Source: JAICIG01 sp035532215
GTDB lineage: Bacteria > Planctomycetota > Planctomycetia > Pirellulales > JAICIG01
Reading direction: 5' to 3'
DNA: 64,000 nucleotides
NCBI GenBank assembly: GCA_035532215.1
Contig: DATKRK010000163.1
Location: 1 to 64,000 of the forward strand
Part shown: positions 29,612 through 39,207 of the stretch, one piece after another
How positions within the stretch are numbered: the first letter of the stretch is position 1
Layout of the letters: each line of letters opens with the position of its first letter
Position numbers and translations under genes: made by a program
Notes under the pieces: generated by a model
The model's database searches: none
The model's input: only the letters and a program-made list of their open reading frames with translations
What the model was told of the DNA's origin: nothing

Positions 29612-30262
29612 ATGCTCGGCGAATTGTTCGATCCCAAAGGCGAATTGCAAGTCCGCGAGCTCTGCCGCCCGCATTGGTCGCAAGCGGGTGCGGTGGTGTT
29701 CATCACTTTCCGCACGCACGATTCCGTTCCTCGCGAAGTCGTAGAGCGCTGGGAACGCGAGAAACAGCAGTGGCTCCGCAATCGCGGCTGGGCCGCCGGC
29801 GAGGATTGGACGTCGATCGTGCCCAAGCTCTCGGAGGCGCAACGCGCGGAATTCCAGAAGCATTTCGACCGTTGTCGCGAGACGTTCCTCGACACGTGCC
29901 ACGGACGTTGCCTGCTCCGCCGACCCGAGTTGGCCCGGATCGTCGCCGACTCCCTGCTGCACTTCGACGGCGAGCGATATCGCATGGGCGATTTCGTCGT
30001 GATGCCGAACCACGTCCATCTGCTGGCCGCCTTTCCGACCGCCGACGCCATGAAGCAGCAGTGCGACTCTTGGCTTCATTACACGGCCTACAAGATCCAT
30101 CGGACGATTGGCGAAAAAGGCAAATTCTGGCAACAGGAGCCGTTCGACCATCTCGTCCGCAGCGTGGAGCAATACGAGTATTTGAGACAATATGTTGCCG
30201 ACAACCCGCAAAAAGCGAGCCTGAAGTCCGGCGAGTATCTTTATCGGAGATTTGGCGACTAA
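29612..30262 (+). CDS. REP-associated tyrosine transposase (RAYT, Y1/HUH family)
   Basis: 216 residues. The histidine pair of HUH single-strand endonucleases is in MGDFVVMPNHVHLLAAF (His134, His136). The nucleophile Tyr is probably in the YVADNPQ segment (Tyr194), with Tyr188 and Tyr190 close by; KFWQQEPFDHLVR before it matches the WQ..xFDH.(I/V)R motif of RAYTs. Proteins of this family cut and rejoin REP hairpins and are thought to spread them. The gene is bracketed by two palindromes of one family, the layout called a REPtron. ATG 29612 was chosen; no strong ribosome site is seen. The long helical N-terminal part fits the larger RAYT groups. Confidence 0.88.
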   Translation: MLGELFDPKGELQVRELCRPHWSQAGAVVFITFRTHDSVPREVVERWEREKQQWLRNRGWAAGEDWTSIVPKLSEAQRAEFQKHFDRCRETFLDTCHGRCLLRRPELARIVADSLLHFDGERYRMGDFVVMPNHVHLLAAFPTADAMKQQCDSWLHYTAYKIHRTIGEKGKFWQQEPFDHLVRSVEQYEYLRQYVADNPQKASLKSGEYLYRRFGD

Positions 30263-30266
30263 TCTG

Positions 30267-30322
30267 ATTGTCGCTTTTCGCTCCGCGAAAAGAGAGATTT
30301 TCGCGGAGCGAAAAGCGACAAT
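30267..30322. repeat. REP palindrome, copy 2, downstream of the RAYT gene
   Basis: Perfect 25-base arms (30267-30291 and 30298-30322) with a GAGAGA loop. The core is the same as in copy 1. It begins four bases after the transposase stop, so it could also act as a transcript-end hairpin. Confidence 0.92.
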
Positions 30323-30464
30323 GAAAAGCGACGCCGGCTTGCGGCCGCGGATTTTCGCGACGTGATTTCAACGGCGGAATACGAGCGCATCGTGCGGCAA
30401 GTGCAAAACTCGTCTCGAATCCACACGCTATTGGCAACCGGCGGGGCAATTGGGAGATTCTTGT

Positions 30465-31015
30465 ATGCATAGAACTCTGCTCTTCGTGATCGGCGTCTTC
30501 GCAGTCGCAGCCTCAATCTTCGCTCTAAAGAACTCCGGCGACGCAGCCGAGCCCATCTCGCAGGCGAGCCAAGGGACTGACGAAAAACGCGCGTGAAATG
30601 GTTCCAACTCGGCTAAGACGTCGAAGTGATCGGCGCGCTAGGGTATCCGCTCGGGAAAGTCCTGGTCGTCGAGGGCTCGCTGTTCGAGACAAAACCCGAC
30701 GAAAAGATTCCCAAGATTTACCTGTCGAAGACGGTGTTCGTCGCCGAAAGCGCGAACGGCCAGCCGCTCGAAAAGCCCGTCCATATTTTCTTGAAGAAGG
30801 CGTGGCAATCGAAGTATGCAGACTTGAAACCGCGGCGAAAAATGAAGCTCACCGGCTATGAGGACGGCGGGTTCGTGTTTGAATCAGAGGACGTTTGGGC
30901 CTATCGGCGACGCCGCGACGAAGGCGAAGCGGCGCGGTTGCAGCGGCATTTCAACGTCGACTTTTACGTCCCTGATGCAGAGCCCGTCGCTCGCTCCGTC
31001 AAGCAGTCGAAGTGA
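30465..31015 (+). pseudogene. Secreted small protein gene with frameshift and stop
   Basis: ATG 30465 opens a clear signal peptide (TLLFVIGVFAVAASIFALK) that runs to a TGA at 30594. In another frame VKWFQLG, then a TAA at 30617, leads to DVEVIGALGYPLGKVLVVEG and KTVFVAESANGQPLEKPVHI to a stop at 31013-31015. The second part looks like a conserved domain preceded by its natural export signal, so the gene seems inactivated by an indel near 30590 and an internal stop. A shortened protein from GTG 30626 (129 residues, without export signal) is the alternative. The stretch from 30323 to 30464 has one short unassigned reading only. Confidence 0.55.
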
Positions 31016-31101
31016 TCCCCCCCGCCCGCAACGGCGGCGCCATGAGCTTTCCATGCCGTTCGCAGCTTCCAGACGTGGTCGCTTGCTTCGGGATTTGACA
31101 T

Positions 31102-31150
31102 GCGGCAGGATGCCGCGTCTACGCTGATGTAGAAGCGGCATCCTTGCCGC
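31102..31150. repeat. GCGGCAAGGATGCCGC inverted repeat
   Basis: GCGGCAGGATGCCGCGTCTAC (31102-31122) faces the inverse of its near-twin at 31129-31150 with a short spacer. Each arm is itself close to palindromic. It is non-coding, between the pseudogene and the cytochrome gene. Confidence 0.65.
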
Positions 31151-31339
31151 TTTCGGGGCTTTCGCTCCGCGAGCCTTTTGACTTGAAGCCGAGCGGCCGA
31201 TTATACTTAAAGCCGCAAGTCGCAAGGCTTGCCCCGCCGCGCCATCGAGTCCTGGATACGCGGACCGCCGCGGATCGCCCGCCCGAAACTCGAAAGCGCA
31301 TCCTCGCCCTGTTAGGAGATTTCGACGTTGGAGCCGCGT

Positions 31340-34330
31340 ATGCACTCGCCCGGACGCATCATGCTGAGATTCTTTGCGGCGATCGCTGTGTTGTTCGCCG
31401 CAACTCGAGGAGCATGGGCCGCGGATGCCGCCGCACCTTCGGCCGAACAGGTCGAGTTCTTCGAGAAACAGGTGCGGCCGGTGTTGGTCAATCGCTGCCA
31501 GGCGTGCCACGGCGCCAAAAAGCAGGAGGCCGGATTGCGTCTCGATTCGCGCGAAGCGATTTTGGCCGGCATCGACGGCTCGCCCGTGATGACGCCGGGC
31601 GATCCGGATAAAAGCCGGCTGGTGCAGGTCGTCAGGTACGACGGCGACGTGCAGATGCCGCCGGAAGGCAAATTGCCCGAGAACGAACTGGCCAGCCTGA
31701 CGACGTGGATCAAAATCGGTGCGCCGTGGCCTCGGAAAGGCGAGCCGGAGGCGTCAGCCTCCGGGTTGGCCAGCGCTAACGCGGCGTCCAAAAACCGGGG
31801 AGTTGATGCCCCCCGCTCGCCGGCGGAAATGTTCTCCGAGGCGCGTAAGTCGCACTGGGCCTATCAGCCTGTGACGCTGCCGCCGCTGCCCGCCGTGCAA
31901 AACGCCGCCTGGTGTGCGACGCCGGTAGACGCGTTCATCCTGCACGAGTTGGAAGCCCAAGGGCTGGCGCCGTCGCCCAAGGCCGATCGCCGCACGCTGT
32001 TGCGCCGCGCGAGCTTCGACCTGACCGGCTTGCCGCCGAGCGCCGCCGAGATCGAGGCATTCCAGCGCGACGACTTGCCCGACGCCTGGCCGCGGGCGGT
32101 CGACCGGCTGCTGAGTTCGGTGCAATACGGCGAGCGTTGGGCCCGGCACTGGCTCGACGTGGCTCGCTACGCCGACACCAAGGGCTACGTCTTCACGCAA
32201 GAGCGGCGGTATCCGTTCTCTTACACGTACCGCGACTACGTGATCCGGGCCTTCAACGAAGACGTGCCTTACGACCGCTTTTTGAAAGAGCAACTGGCGG
32301 CCGACCAGTTGCCGTTGGGCGACGACAAACGGGCCCTGGCGGCGATGGGCTTTCTGACCGTCGGCCGCCGCTTCATGTTCAACACGCACGATATCATCGA
32401 CGATCGGATTGACGTCGTCTCGCGCGGCTTGATGGGCATGACGGTCGGCTGCGCCCGCTGCCACGATCACAAGTTCGACCCAATCCCGACGGCCGATTAC
32501 TACTCGCTCTACGGCGTGTTCGCCAGTTCGGTCGAGCCTGAAGAATTGCCGCTGGTCGAAGAGCCCAAGCCCTCGCCGGAATACGATGGCTTCGTCCAAG
32601 AGCTGAACAAGCGCAAGCAGGCCGCCGAAGACTTCGCCCAGACCAAGCACCGCGAGTTGGAACATGAGATCCGCTCGCTCTCGGCCGAATATCTGCTGCA
32701 GGTCGTCCAGCCGGCGCCCGGCAACAACGAAATCCGCAGCTCCTCGGGAAAGGTAGAGCTGCGTCGGCCGATCATCGACCGCTGGCGGCGTCGAGTCGAG
32801 CGGAAGGGCGAATCGCAAGATCCGGTTTTTGCGCCGTGGCATGAACTGGCTTCCGCCGAGCCGGCCGCCTTTGGCGCCAAGGCGGCCGAACTTGCGACCC
32901 GGTTGCAAGCCGCCGCCGACCCGGCGAAGCCGATTAATGCCTTGGTCAAAGAAGCATTCATCAAGCAGCCGCCGGCCTCGATGGTCGACGTCGCCAAGCT
33001 TTATGGCAGCCTGCTGGCCGAAATCGAAAAGCAGTGGGTCGCGGCTTCTCTCAAGGAGGGACGGGCGCCCTCGCCCGTCCAGCCCGCTTCTCTCAAGGAG
33101 GGACGGGCGCCCTCGCCCGTCCAGCCGGGCGGGGGCGCCCGGCCCTCCGCGGGTGCGGCCGCGGCGGCCTCGCCGCCGGCCGAAAAACTGCCCGATGCTG
33201 CGGCCGAGGAACTGAGGCAGGTGCTCTACGGACCGCAGTCGCCCGCCGTGCTCGACCACGATTTCGCCCGGCGGCTGTTCGCCCGCGACGTTCGCGATCA
33301 TCTGACGAAACTGGAAAAAGAGGTGGACGCGTTCCAGGTGAATTCGCCCGCCGCGCCTCCCAGGGCGATGGTGCTGGGCGACGCCCCGCAGCCTACCGAC
33401 CCGCACATCTTCATTCGCGGCAATCCGGCCCGGGCCGGCGCGAAGACGCTGCGGCAGTTCTTGGGCGTGCTTTCGCCGGCCGAGCGCAAACCGTTCGCCA
33501 ACGGAAGCGGACGGCTGGAATTGGCCGAGGCGATCGCCAGCCGCGACAATCCGCTCACGGCCCGCGTGCTGGTCAACCGCGTGTGGCTGTACCATTTCGG
33601 CGCCGCGCTGGTCCGCACGCCCAGCGATTTCGGCACGCGCACCGATCCGCCGACGCATCCCGCCTTACTCGACTGGCTGGCCGCGAACTTCATGGATCAA
33701 GGCTGGTCGCTCAAGAAACTGCACCGCACGATCCTGCTCTCCAGCGCATACCAACAAACGAGCGACGAACGGCCCGAGGGGTTTGCCGCCGATCCGGAGA
33801 ACCGGTTGCTGTGGCGCATGAACCGGCAGCGGCTGGAGTTCGAAGAAATTCGCGACGCGTATCTGGCTGTATCCGGCAAGCTGGATCTGGCGGTCGGAGG
33901 CCGGCCGGTCGATTTGTGGCAGGCGCCTTTCACCGCCCGGCGGACGGTCTATGGCTATATCGACCGGCAGGACTTACCTGGAGTGTTCCGCGTATTCGAC
34001 TTCGCCAACCCCGACGTCTCGAACGATCAGCGTCCCAAGACGACCGTGCCGCAGCAGGCGCTGTTCGCCATGAACGCGCCCTTCGTGCTCGAACAGGTTC
34101 ATCAACTCACAGCTCGGCCGGAGATCGCCGGCGAGGCCGATCCGGCGAAGCGCGTCGCGGCGCTCTATCGCGTCGTGCTGGCCCGTTCGCCCGAACCCGC
34201 CGAGATCGAGCTGGCCTTGAAGTTCATTCGAACCCCGCCCGCCGCAGGGCAACCGGCGTCGAAGCTCTCCGCCTGGGAGCAATACGCCCAGGTGTTGTTA
34301 AGTACGAACGAGTTCGTGTTTGTGGATTAG
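31340..34330 (+). CDS. PSCyt1/DUF1549/DUF1553 cytochrome c protein
   Basis: About 996 residues. A signal peptide (FFAAIAVLFAATRGAWA) is followed by the planctomycete cytochrome motif NRCQACHG (haem Cys53, Cys56, His57), DPDKSRLVQVV and MPPEGKLP. The DUF1549 region has HWAYQPV, PVDAFILHELEAQGLAPSP, YGERWARHWLDVARYADTKG and a second Cys motif CARCHDHKFDPI. The C-terminal DUF1553 region has NPLTARVLVNRVWLYHFG, GWSLKKLHRTILLSSAY and VPQQALFAMNAPFV. Two palindromic repeats have entered the coding sequence in frame (see entries at 31734 and 33044). ATG 31340 follows GGAG by seven bases; TTG 31328 is an alternative. It is followed by its usual DUF1501 partner. Confidence 0.93.
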   Translation: MHSPGRIMLRFFAAIAVLFAATRGAWAADAAAPSAEQVEFFEKQVRPVLVNRCQACHGAKKQEAGLRLDSREAILAGIDGSPVMTPGDPDKSRLVQVVRYDGDVQMPPEGKLPENELASLTTWIKIGAPWPRKGEPEASASGLASANAASKNRGVDAPRSPAEMFSEARKSHWAYQPVTLPPLPAVQNAAWCATPVDAFILHELEAQGLAPSPKADRRTLLRRASFDLTGLPPSAAEIEAFQRDDLPDAWPRAVDRLLSSVQYGERWARHWLDVARYADTKGYVFTQERRYPFSYTYRDYVIRAFNEDVPYDRFLKEQLAADQLPLGDDKRALAAMGFLTVGRRFMFNTHDIIDDRIDVVSRGLMGMTVGCARCHDHKFDPIPTADYYSLYGVFASSVEPEELPLVEEPKPSPEYDGFVQELNKRKQAAEDFAQTKHRELEHEIRSLSAEYLLQVVQPAPGNNEIRSSSGKVELRRPIIDRWRRRVERKGESQDPVFAPWHELASAEPAAFGAKAAELATRLQAAADPAKPINALVKEAFIKQPPASMVDVAKLYGSLLAEIEKQWVAASLKEGRAPSPVQPASLKEGRAPSPVQPGGGARPSAGAAAAASPPAEKLPDAAAEELRQVLYGPQSPAVLDHDFARRLFARDVRDHLTKLEKEVDAFQVNSPAAPPRAMVLGDAPQPTDPHIFIRGNPARAGAKTLRQFLGVLSPAERKPFANGSGRLELAEAIASRDNPLTARVLVNRVWLYHFGAALVRTPSDFGTRTDPPTHPALLDWLAANFMDQGWSLKKLHRTILLSSAYQQTSDERPEGFAADPENRLLWRMNRQRLEFEEIRDAYLAVSGKLDLAVGGRPVDLWQAPFTARRTVYGYIDRQDLPGVFRVFDFANPDVSNDQRPKTTVPQQALFAMNAPFVLEQVHQLTARPEIAGEADPAKRVAALYRVVLARSPEPAEIELALKFIRTPPAAGQPASKLSAWEQYAQVLLSTNEFVFVD
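31734..31769 (+). repeat. CCGGAGGC palindrome inside the PSD1 coding sequence
   Basis: The same palindrome as at 16.1-16.3 and 19.7 kb (core CCGGAGGCGTCAGCCTCCGG), here translated as KGEPEASASGLA. It lies in the linker between the cytochrome and DUF1549 domains and keeps the frame. Confidence 0.85.
33044..33126 (+). repeat. Tandem 42-nt palindromic unit inside the PSD1 coding sequence
   Basis: Two copies of a 42-nt unit with the palindrome GGACGGGCGCCCTCGCCCGT, translated twice as ASLKEGRAPSPVQP. It lies in a variable linker before the C-terminal domain and keeps the frame. A Gly/Ala-rich stretch follows. Confidence 0.85.
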
Positions 34331-34337
34331 GAGAAGA

Positions 34338-34420
34338 GTCGCTTTTCGCTCCGCGAAAAAATCGCCATTTTCGCGGAGCGAAAAGCGACAATAACGCCGT
34401 TTCGCGGAGCGAAACGCGAC
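34338..34420. repeat. REP palindrome, copy 3, plus half copy
   Basis: Perfect 22-base arms (34338-34359, 34368-34389) with an 8-nt loop, followed by a half copy at 34400-34420 (TTTCGCGGAGCGAAACGCGA). It lies in the 108-bp gap between the PSD1 stop and the DUF1501 start. Confidence 0.92.
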
Positions 34421-34438
34421 AAAGAAAAGAGGTGAGTC

Positions 34439-35920
<1,482 letters not shown>

Positions 35921-35997
35921 CTCGCCTCTGCTATCATGCCCGCACAAACTCGAAGCATCGGCGAGGGGAAAAAGACCGAGTTGCATCGCCAACGCAC

Positions 35998-36606
35998 ATG
36001 GAGACGATTACGATAAAGTACCAAAAGATGGGGTTTCTCGGCGTGCCGGACGAAGTCATCGTGACGACGGGAACAGGAATCGCCGGCGATCCATTGTCAG
36101 CTTTTGACATGGCCGAAATCGACGCCGGAGCAACTGATATCAATGCCATTTCCGTCACAAGCTTCGTACCTCCAGGAGCAGTTTTGCGGATGCCGCAGGA
36201 TGGTTCGAAGCAATATCTGCGAGACCACCCCATCGTGCCCGGCTCGCTAGTGCCGGCCGCGCTGAAATCGTACGCGAGCACGCGCGAGCAGCAAAAGCGT
36301 AAAAACCTGCCGGTCGACAAAATCTTTGCCGGCATCGGCGTCGCCAGGCCAAAGGACGCGGCTCGTTTTCCAAGCATCCTTATGGAATTCGCCGGTCCAT
36401 CGGAGCCGACCCACCCGCGGACGGCGGCCGATGTAAAGCGATATTGCTCTGAGATGTGCGACAGGGCGGTGGACACAAGAAGGCCGTTTGGCTTCGTGCC
36501 GGACGGGGCGCCCATGGTATCAGTGGTCGAAGTAGAATTGCCGCGGGATGGCGAATGGGCTTGCGCGCTTGTTGCCGCCCTATACGTGAAGTTCATGCCG
36601 TATTAA
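35998..36606 (+). CDS. Pyruvoyl-dependent arginine decarboxylase family protein
   Basis: 202 residues. DINAISVTSFVPPGAVLR resembles the self-processing site of PvlArgDC, where the chain is cut before a Ser that becomes the pyruvoyl group; here Thr54-Ser55 replaces the common Ser-Ser. FAGIGVARPKDAARFPSILM and VVEVELPRDGEWACALVAAL match the later conserved parts of the family. Such enzymes make agmatine from arginine. The middle insert (about 70-100) is longer than in the archaeal enzymes, so specificity may differ. Start ATG 35998. It follows the DUF1501 gene by 77 bp but need not be linked to it. Confidence 0.7.
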   Translation: METITIKYQKMGFLGVPDEVIVTTGTGIAGDPLSAFDMAEIDAGATDINAISVTSFVPPGAVLRMPQDGSKQYLRDHPIVPGSLVPAALKSYASTREQQKRKNLPVDKIFAGIGVARPKDAARFPSILMEFAGPSEPTHPRTAADVKRYCSEMCDRAVDTRRPFGFVPDGAPMVSVVEVELPRDGEWACALVAALYVKFMPY

Positions 36607-36653
36607 CGGTCCGGAGATCCTCGCCGCCGCCGAGAACAGGCAGTTCACATTCG

Positions 36654-38039
36654 CTACCACCGCGCAGAAAAGCCGACGCCGGTAAAGACGTCGTCCACGC
36701 GATTGCTGATGCGTTTGCCGATCCTCGCGTCGAACTGAATGTTCGGCGTCAGGTAAAGGTACGTGCCCATGTCCAGAAAGTTTTGAGCTCGCGTATCGCC
36801 CGAGCCGGTGTTCTGGATCAGGAACCACTCGTGGAAAGCGCCCACGCGCTTGGTCCACTGGGTGAGAATGCAACAGGACTGGTGCCACGACGCCTGCGAC
36901 GTTCGCTCGATTTCGAAGCCGGGCACGACCGAGCCGACCACCGACACGGGCGAGTTGCTCACCTTCAGGAAATCGCAACCGGTTTGCACTTTGAGATAGA
37001 GCCAGCGGCGCAATCCCCAGCCCCAGAGCAGGTTGAAGTGCGGCTGGACGGCGTTGGCCGAAACGCCGCCCGTGCCGGTCGGTATGAGAATGCCCGAGAC
37101 CACCGTGAACATCGGCCGCCAGCCTTGTTGCTGGATCAACTCCCACTTGAAGCCGGCGTCGAGATCTTCGCCGCCGAACTGGGTCAGATGGATGTTTTGG
37201 GAATAGTCCTTGTAATCGGTCATCAAATAGCCGTTCCACTTCAACCGCAGTTCGAACTCGTTGGTCAGGCCGTACCGCAGCAGCGACTCGGGCAGTTGCC
37301 GAGTGCTGATGTGCGTCGGTCCGTCGTCGATCTTGTGGAACGTGTAACCCGTTTCCAAATAAGTCACGCCCTTGCCTACCGAGTAGACCGCATCGGTAAA
37401 GTCGGGCCGGTCGGTGTTGATGATATTGTAAAAATCCCATTCGTCGGGGATGGGGACGTTCAGAATGTTGGGCCGATTCGTGTACCAGAAGCTATTGGGA
37501 TCATCGACTTCGAGGCTGCGCGGACGCGGGTATTCGTCGGCTTCCTCGACGACGATGTTCGGCGACTCCCAATAGGGTCGCCACGTATCGGGTGCGTCGA
37601 AAGCGCCGCTGTTGGGTTCGCCTGCCGACCCCATCCGGAAGCCCGGACGCTGAGACGGCGCCAATCTCGCCTTGCGCGGATTCTGCAGTTGCGCTGCAAA
37701 CGGGGAGCTTGCTTGGACCGAATCGGCTTCGGGAAAGGCGTTTCGCGACGCAAATCGAGAATCACGCTGGGCAAACTGCGGTTGCCGACGCGCCGTTGCC
37801 CCCGCAATACGGTATTCGGATCTGGGCGGATCGCCGGCGCGAGCCGAAGCGACGAAGGCGATCAACGCCATCAGCAGCCAACCGCCGCAACTGCGCCAAA
37901 GCCGGGCGAACCAAACGTTTCCGACGACGTTTGCGTCGTCCTCGTCCTCCGAGCCAAACCGCGCGGACCGAACGCGCGAAACGATCCTGCGCCGCGATTG
38001 CCAGTGGAAAATGCAGGCTAAGCCGGGAACGCCTGACAT
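36654..38039 (-). CDS. Outer-membrane-type beta-barrel protein
   Basis: The C-terminal 330 residues alternate short strands with aromatic ends (GVTYLETGYTFHKID, FELRLKWNGYLMTD, FDARIGKRISNRVDDVFTGV) and finish with FTGVGFSARW, typical of barrel proteins of the transporter/phenol-degradation (MetA) type. An export signal is visible further in (GGWLLMALIAFVASARAGD). ATG 38039 precedes it, although the frame stays open to 38339. A Pro/Arg-rich spacer lies between signal and barrel. It would form or line a pore in the outer membrane. It stands alone, convergent with the decarboxylase gene. Confidence 0.7.
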   Translation of the reverse strand: MSGVPGLACIFHWQSRRRIVSRVRSARFGSEDEDDANVVGNVWFARLWRSCGGWLLMALIAFVASARAGDPPRSEYRIAGATARRQPQFAQRDSRFASRNAFPEADSVQASSPFAAQLQNPRKARLAPSQRPGFRMGSAGEPNSGAFDAPDTWRPYWESPNIVVEEADEYPRPRSLEVDDPNSFWYTNRPNILNVPIPDEWDFYNIINTDRPDFTDAVYSVGKGVTYLETGYTFHKIDDGPTHISTRQLPESLLRYGLTNEFELRLKWNGYLMTDYKDYSQNIHLTQFGGEDLDAGFKWELIQQQGWRPMFTVVSGILIPTGTGGVSANAVQPHFNLLWGWGLRRWLYLKVQTGCDFLKVSNSPVSVVGSVVPGFEIERTSQASWHQSCCILTQWTKRVGAFHEWFLIQNTGSGDTRAQNFLDMGTYLYLTPNIQFDARIGKRISNRVDDVFTGVGFSARW

Positions 38040-38644
38040 CGAGACCGAAGGCCCTTGGCCGCCGCAGGGCGGCAGCCCGTCGATCGTCCTAGGTTTCGCA
38101 AGGGCTGCGCTCCGTTGAAACGGCGATTCGGCGCGGTCGCAACGAGCCAGCGAAGCTGGCGCCGCAGTCGGCGACGCGAGTACAAGCAGCAGAGGGGCAA
38201 AAACGGCGACCCATACGGCTTGAAACTGGGGGCGCCCGCCCCGGCAGCGCCGCACGCCACAACGCGGCGCCTGCGATTGACCACGACTCATTGGGGAACC
38301 TCGTCGTTGCGAGCGCTCATTTCGCGCCCTTCCGCACAATTAATCGGGCCGCGCACAAATAACGCATGAATCCCCGTGCTGCAGGCGGCGCTGGCTTGCG
38401 CCGTGGTTAAAATCTGCCCCAAGCGCGGAGAGCCGCGTCCTCGCCCCGCTTCTCCATCCGACGGCGAATCTGAATCATTGCGCAGATTTTGCAGCTTGAA
38501 TCCGCGATTGTTTCCCGGGTTTTCGCAAGCATAGGCTAAGCCAGGCAAAGCCGGATGTTTCCGGCAGAAATCTCGGCCGAGCAGCGACGCGCCGCTAGCA
38601 TGGATAGTCGACTCGGATAGACCTGATCGCGGCGGAGGCGAGAA
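38040..38644. other. Gene-free divergent region
   Basis: About 600 bp between the barrel protein and the next gene. The barrel frame stays open to 38339, but the codons upstream of 38039 look random. No RNA gene, repeat or clear promoter is seen. Both outward genes must take their promoters from here. Confidence 0.4.
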
Positions 38645-39064
38645 ATGGGCGTCTGGTGGACGGTTCGCGGAGTGCTGGGAGGGGCTGCAGCAGGATACGC
38701 GCTTTGCTTGTTGTCGCGCGCCGACAGTGCCCTCGAAGTCGTGAGTTTCGTGGGAGGCGCCGCGGCCCTGGGACTGCTTGCCGGATTAGGCGTCTCTTGC
38801 TTGAAACAACGTCGTCGCGACCTCTGCGAACCGCCCGCGTCGCCGCGAGGCGAGTGGTGGCTGTTGCGCGGGCTGCTGGGCGGCGTGTTCGCGGGCGTTG
38901 CCGCCGCCTATTATCTGGCGGCGCCCGCGTTGCCCTCGCGAAACGTCGTCTCGCTCTCCGTGCTTGCGTTCCTTTTCATCGGGTTGTTCTTTGGCTGGTC
39001 CATTGACATCGGTCAGGCGCTCGTTCGTAATCGAAGACTGCGGCGGACGCACGGCGGAGATTGA
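38645..39064 (+). CDS. Small four-helix membrane protein
   Basis: 139 residues with four hydrophobic helices: RGVLGGAAAGYALCLLS, VVSFVGGAAALGLLAGLGV, LLGGVFAGVAAAYYLA and VVSLSVLAFLFIGLFFGWS. A basic loop (KQRRRD) lies between the second and third, and the C-terminal tail is basic. The repeated RG(V/L)LGG turns suggest two related halves. No family is recognised. ATG 38645 with GGAGGCGAG upstream supports the start. Confidence 0.7.
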   Translation: MGVWWTVRGVLGGAAAGYALCLLSRADSALEVVSFVGGAAALGLLAGLGVSCLKQRRRDLCEPPASPRGEWWLLRGLLGGVFAGVAAAYYLAAPALPSRNVVSLSVLAFLFIGLFFGWSIDIGQALVRNRRLRRTHGGD

Positions 39065-39207
39065 TCGCCGCTGTTCTCGTCTATTTCCGGCTTCATTTTT
39101 CGTGCTTTCGTCTTTTCGCGTTTTCGTGATCCTCCGATCCGGCCTATACTGCGCCCGTATCACGATAAATCAGTTCAATCTAAAATCCGCCTCGGAGAAT
39201 CTCATAC

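Noticed and set aside
31173..31330. Possible small gene or leader upstream of PSD1
   Set aside because: Readings in this stretch lack codon bias and no motif is found; it is more likely part of the untranslated region after the GCGGCA repeat.
33044..33126. CRISPR-like direct repeats
   Set aside because: Only two units with no unique spacers, located within a coding frame.
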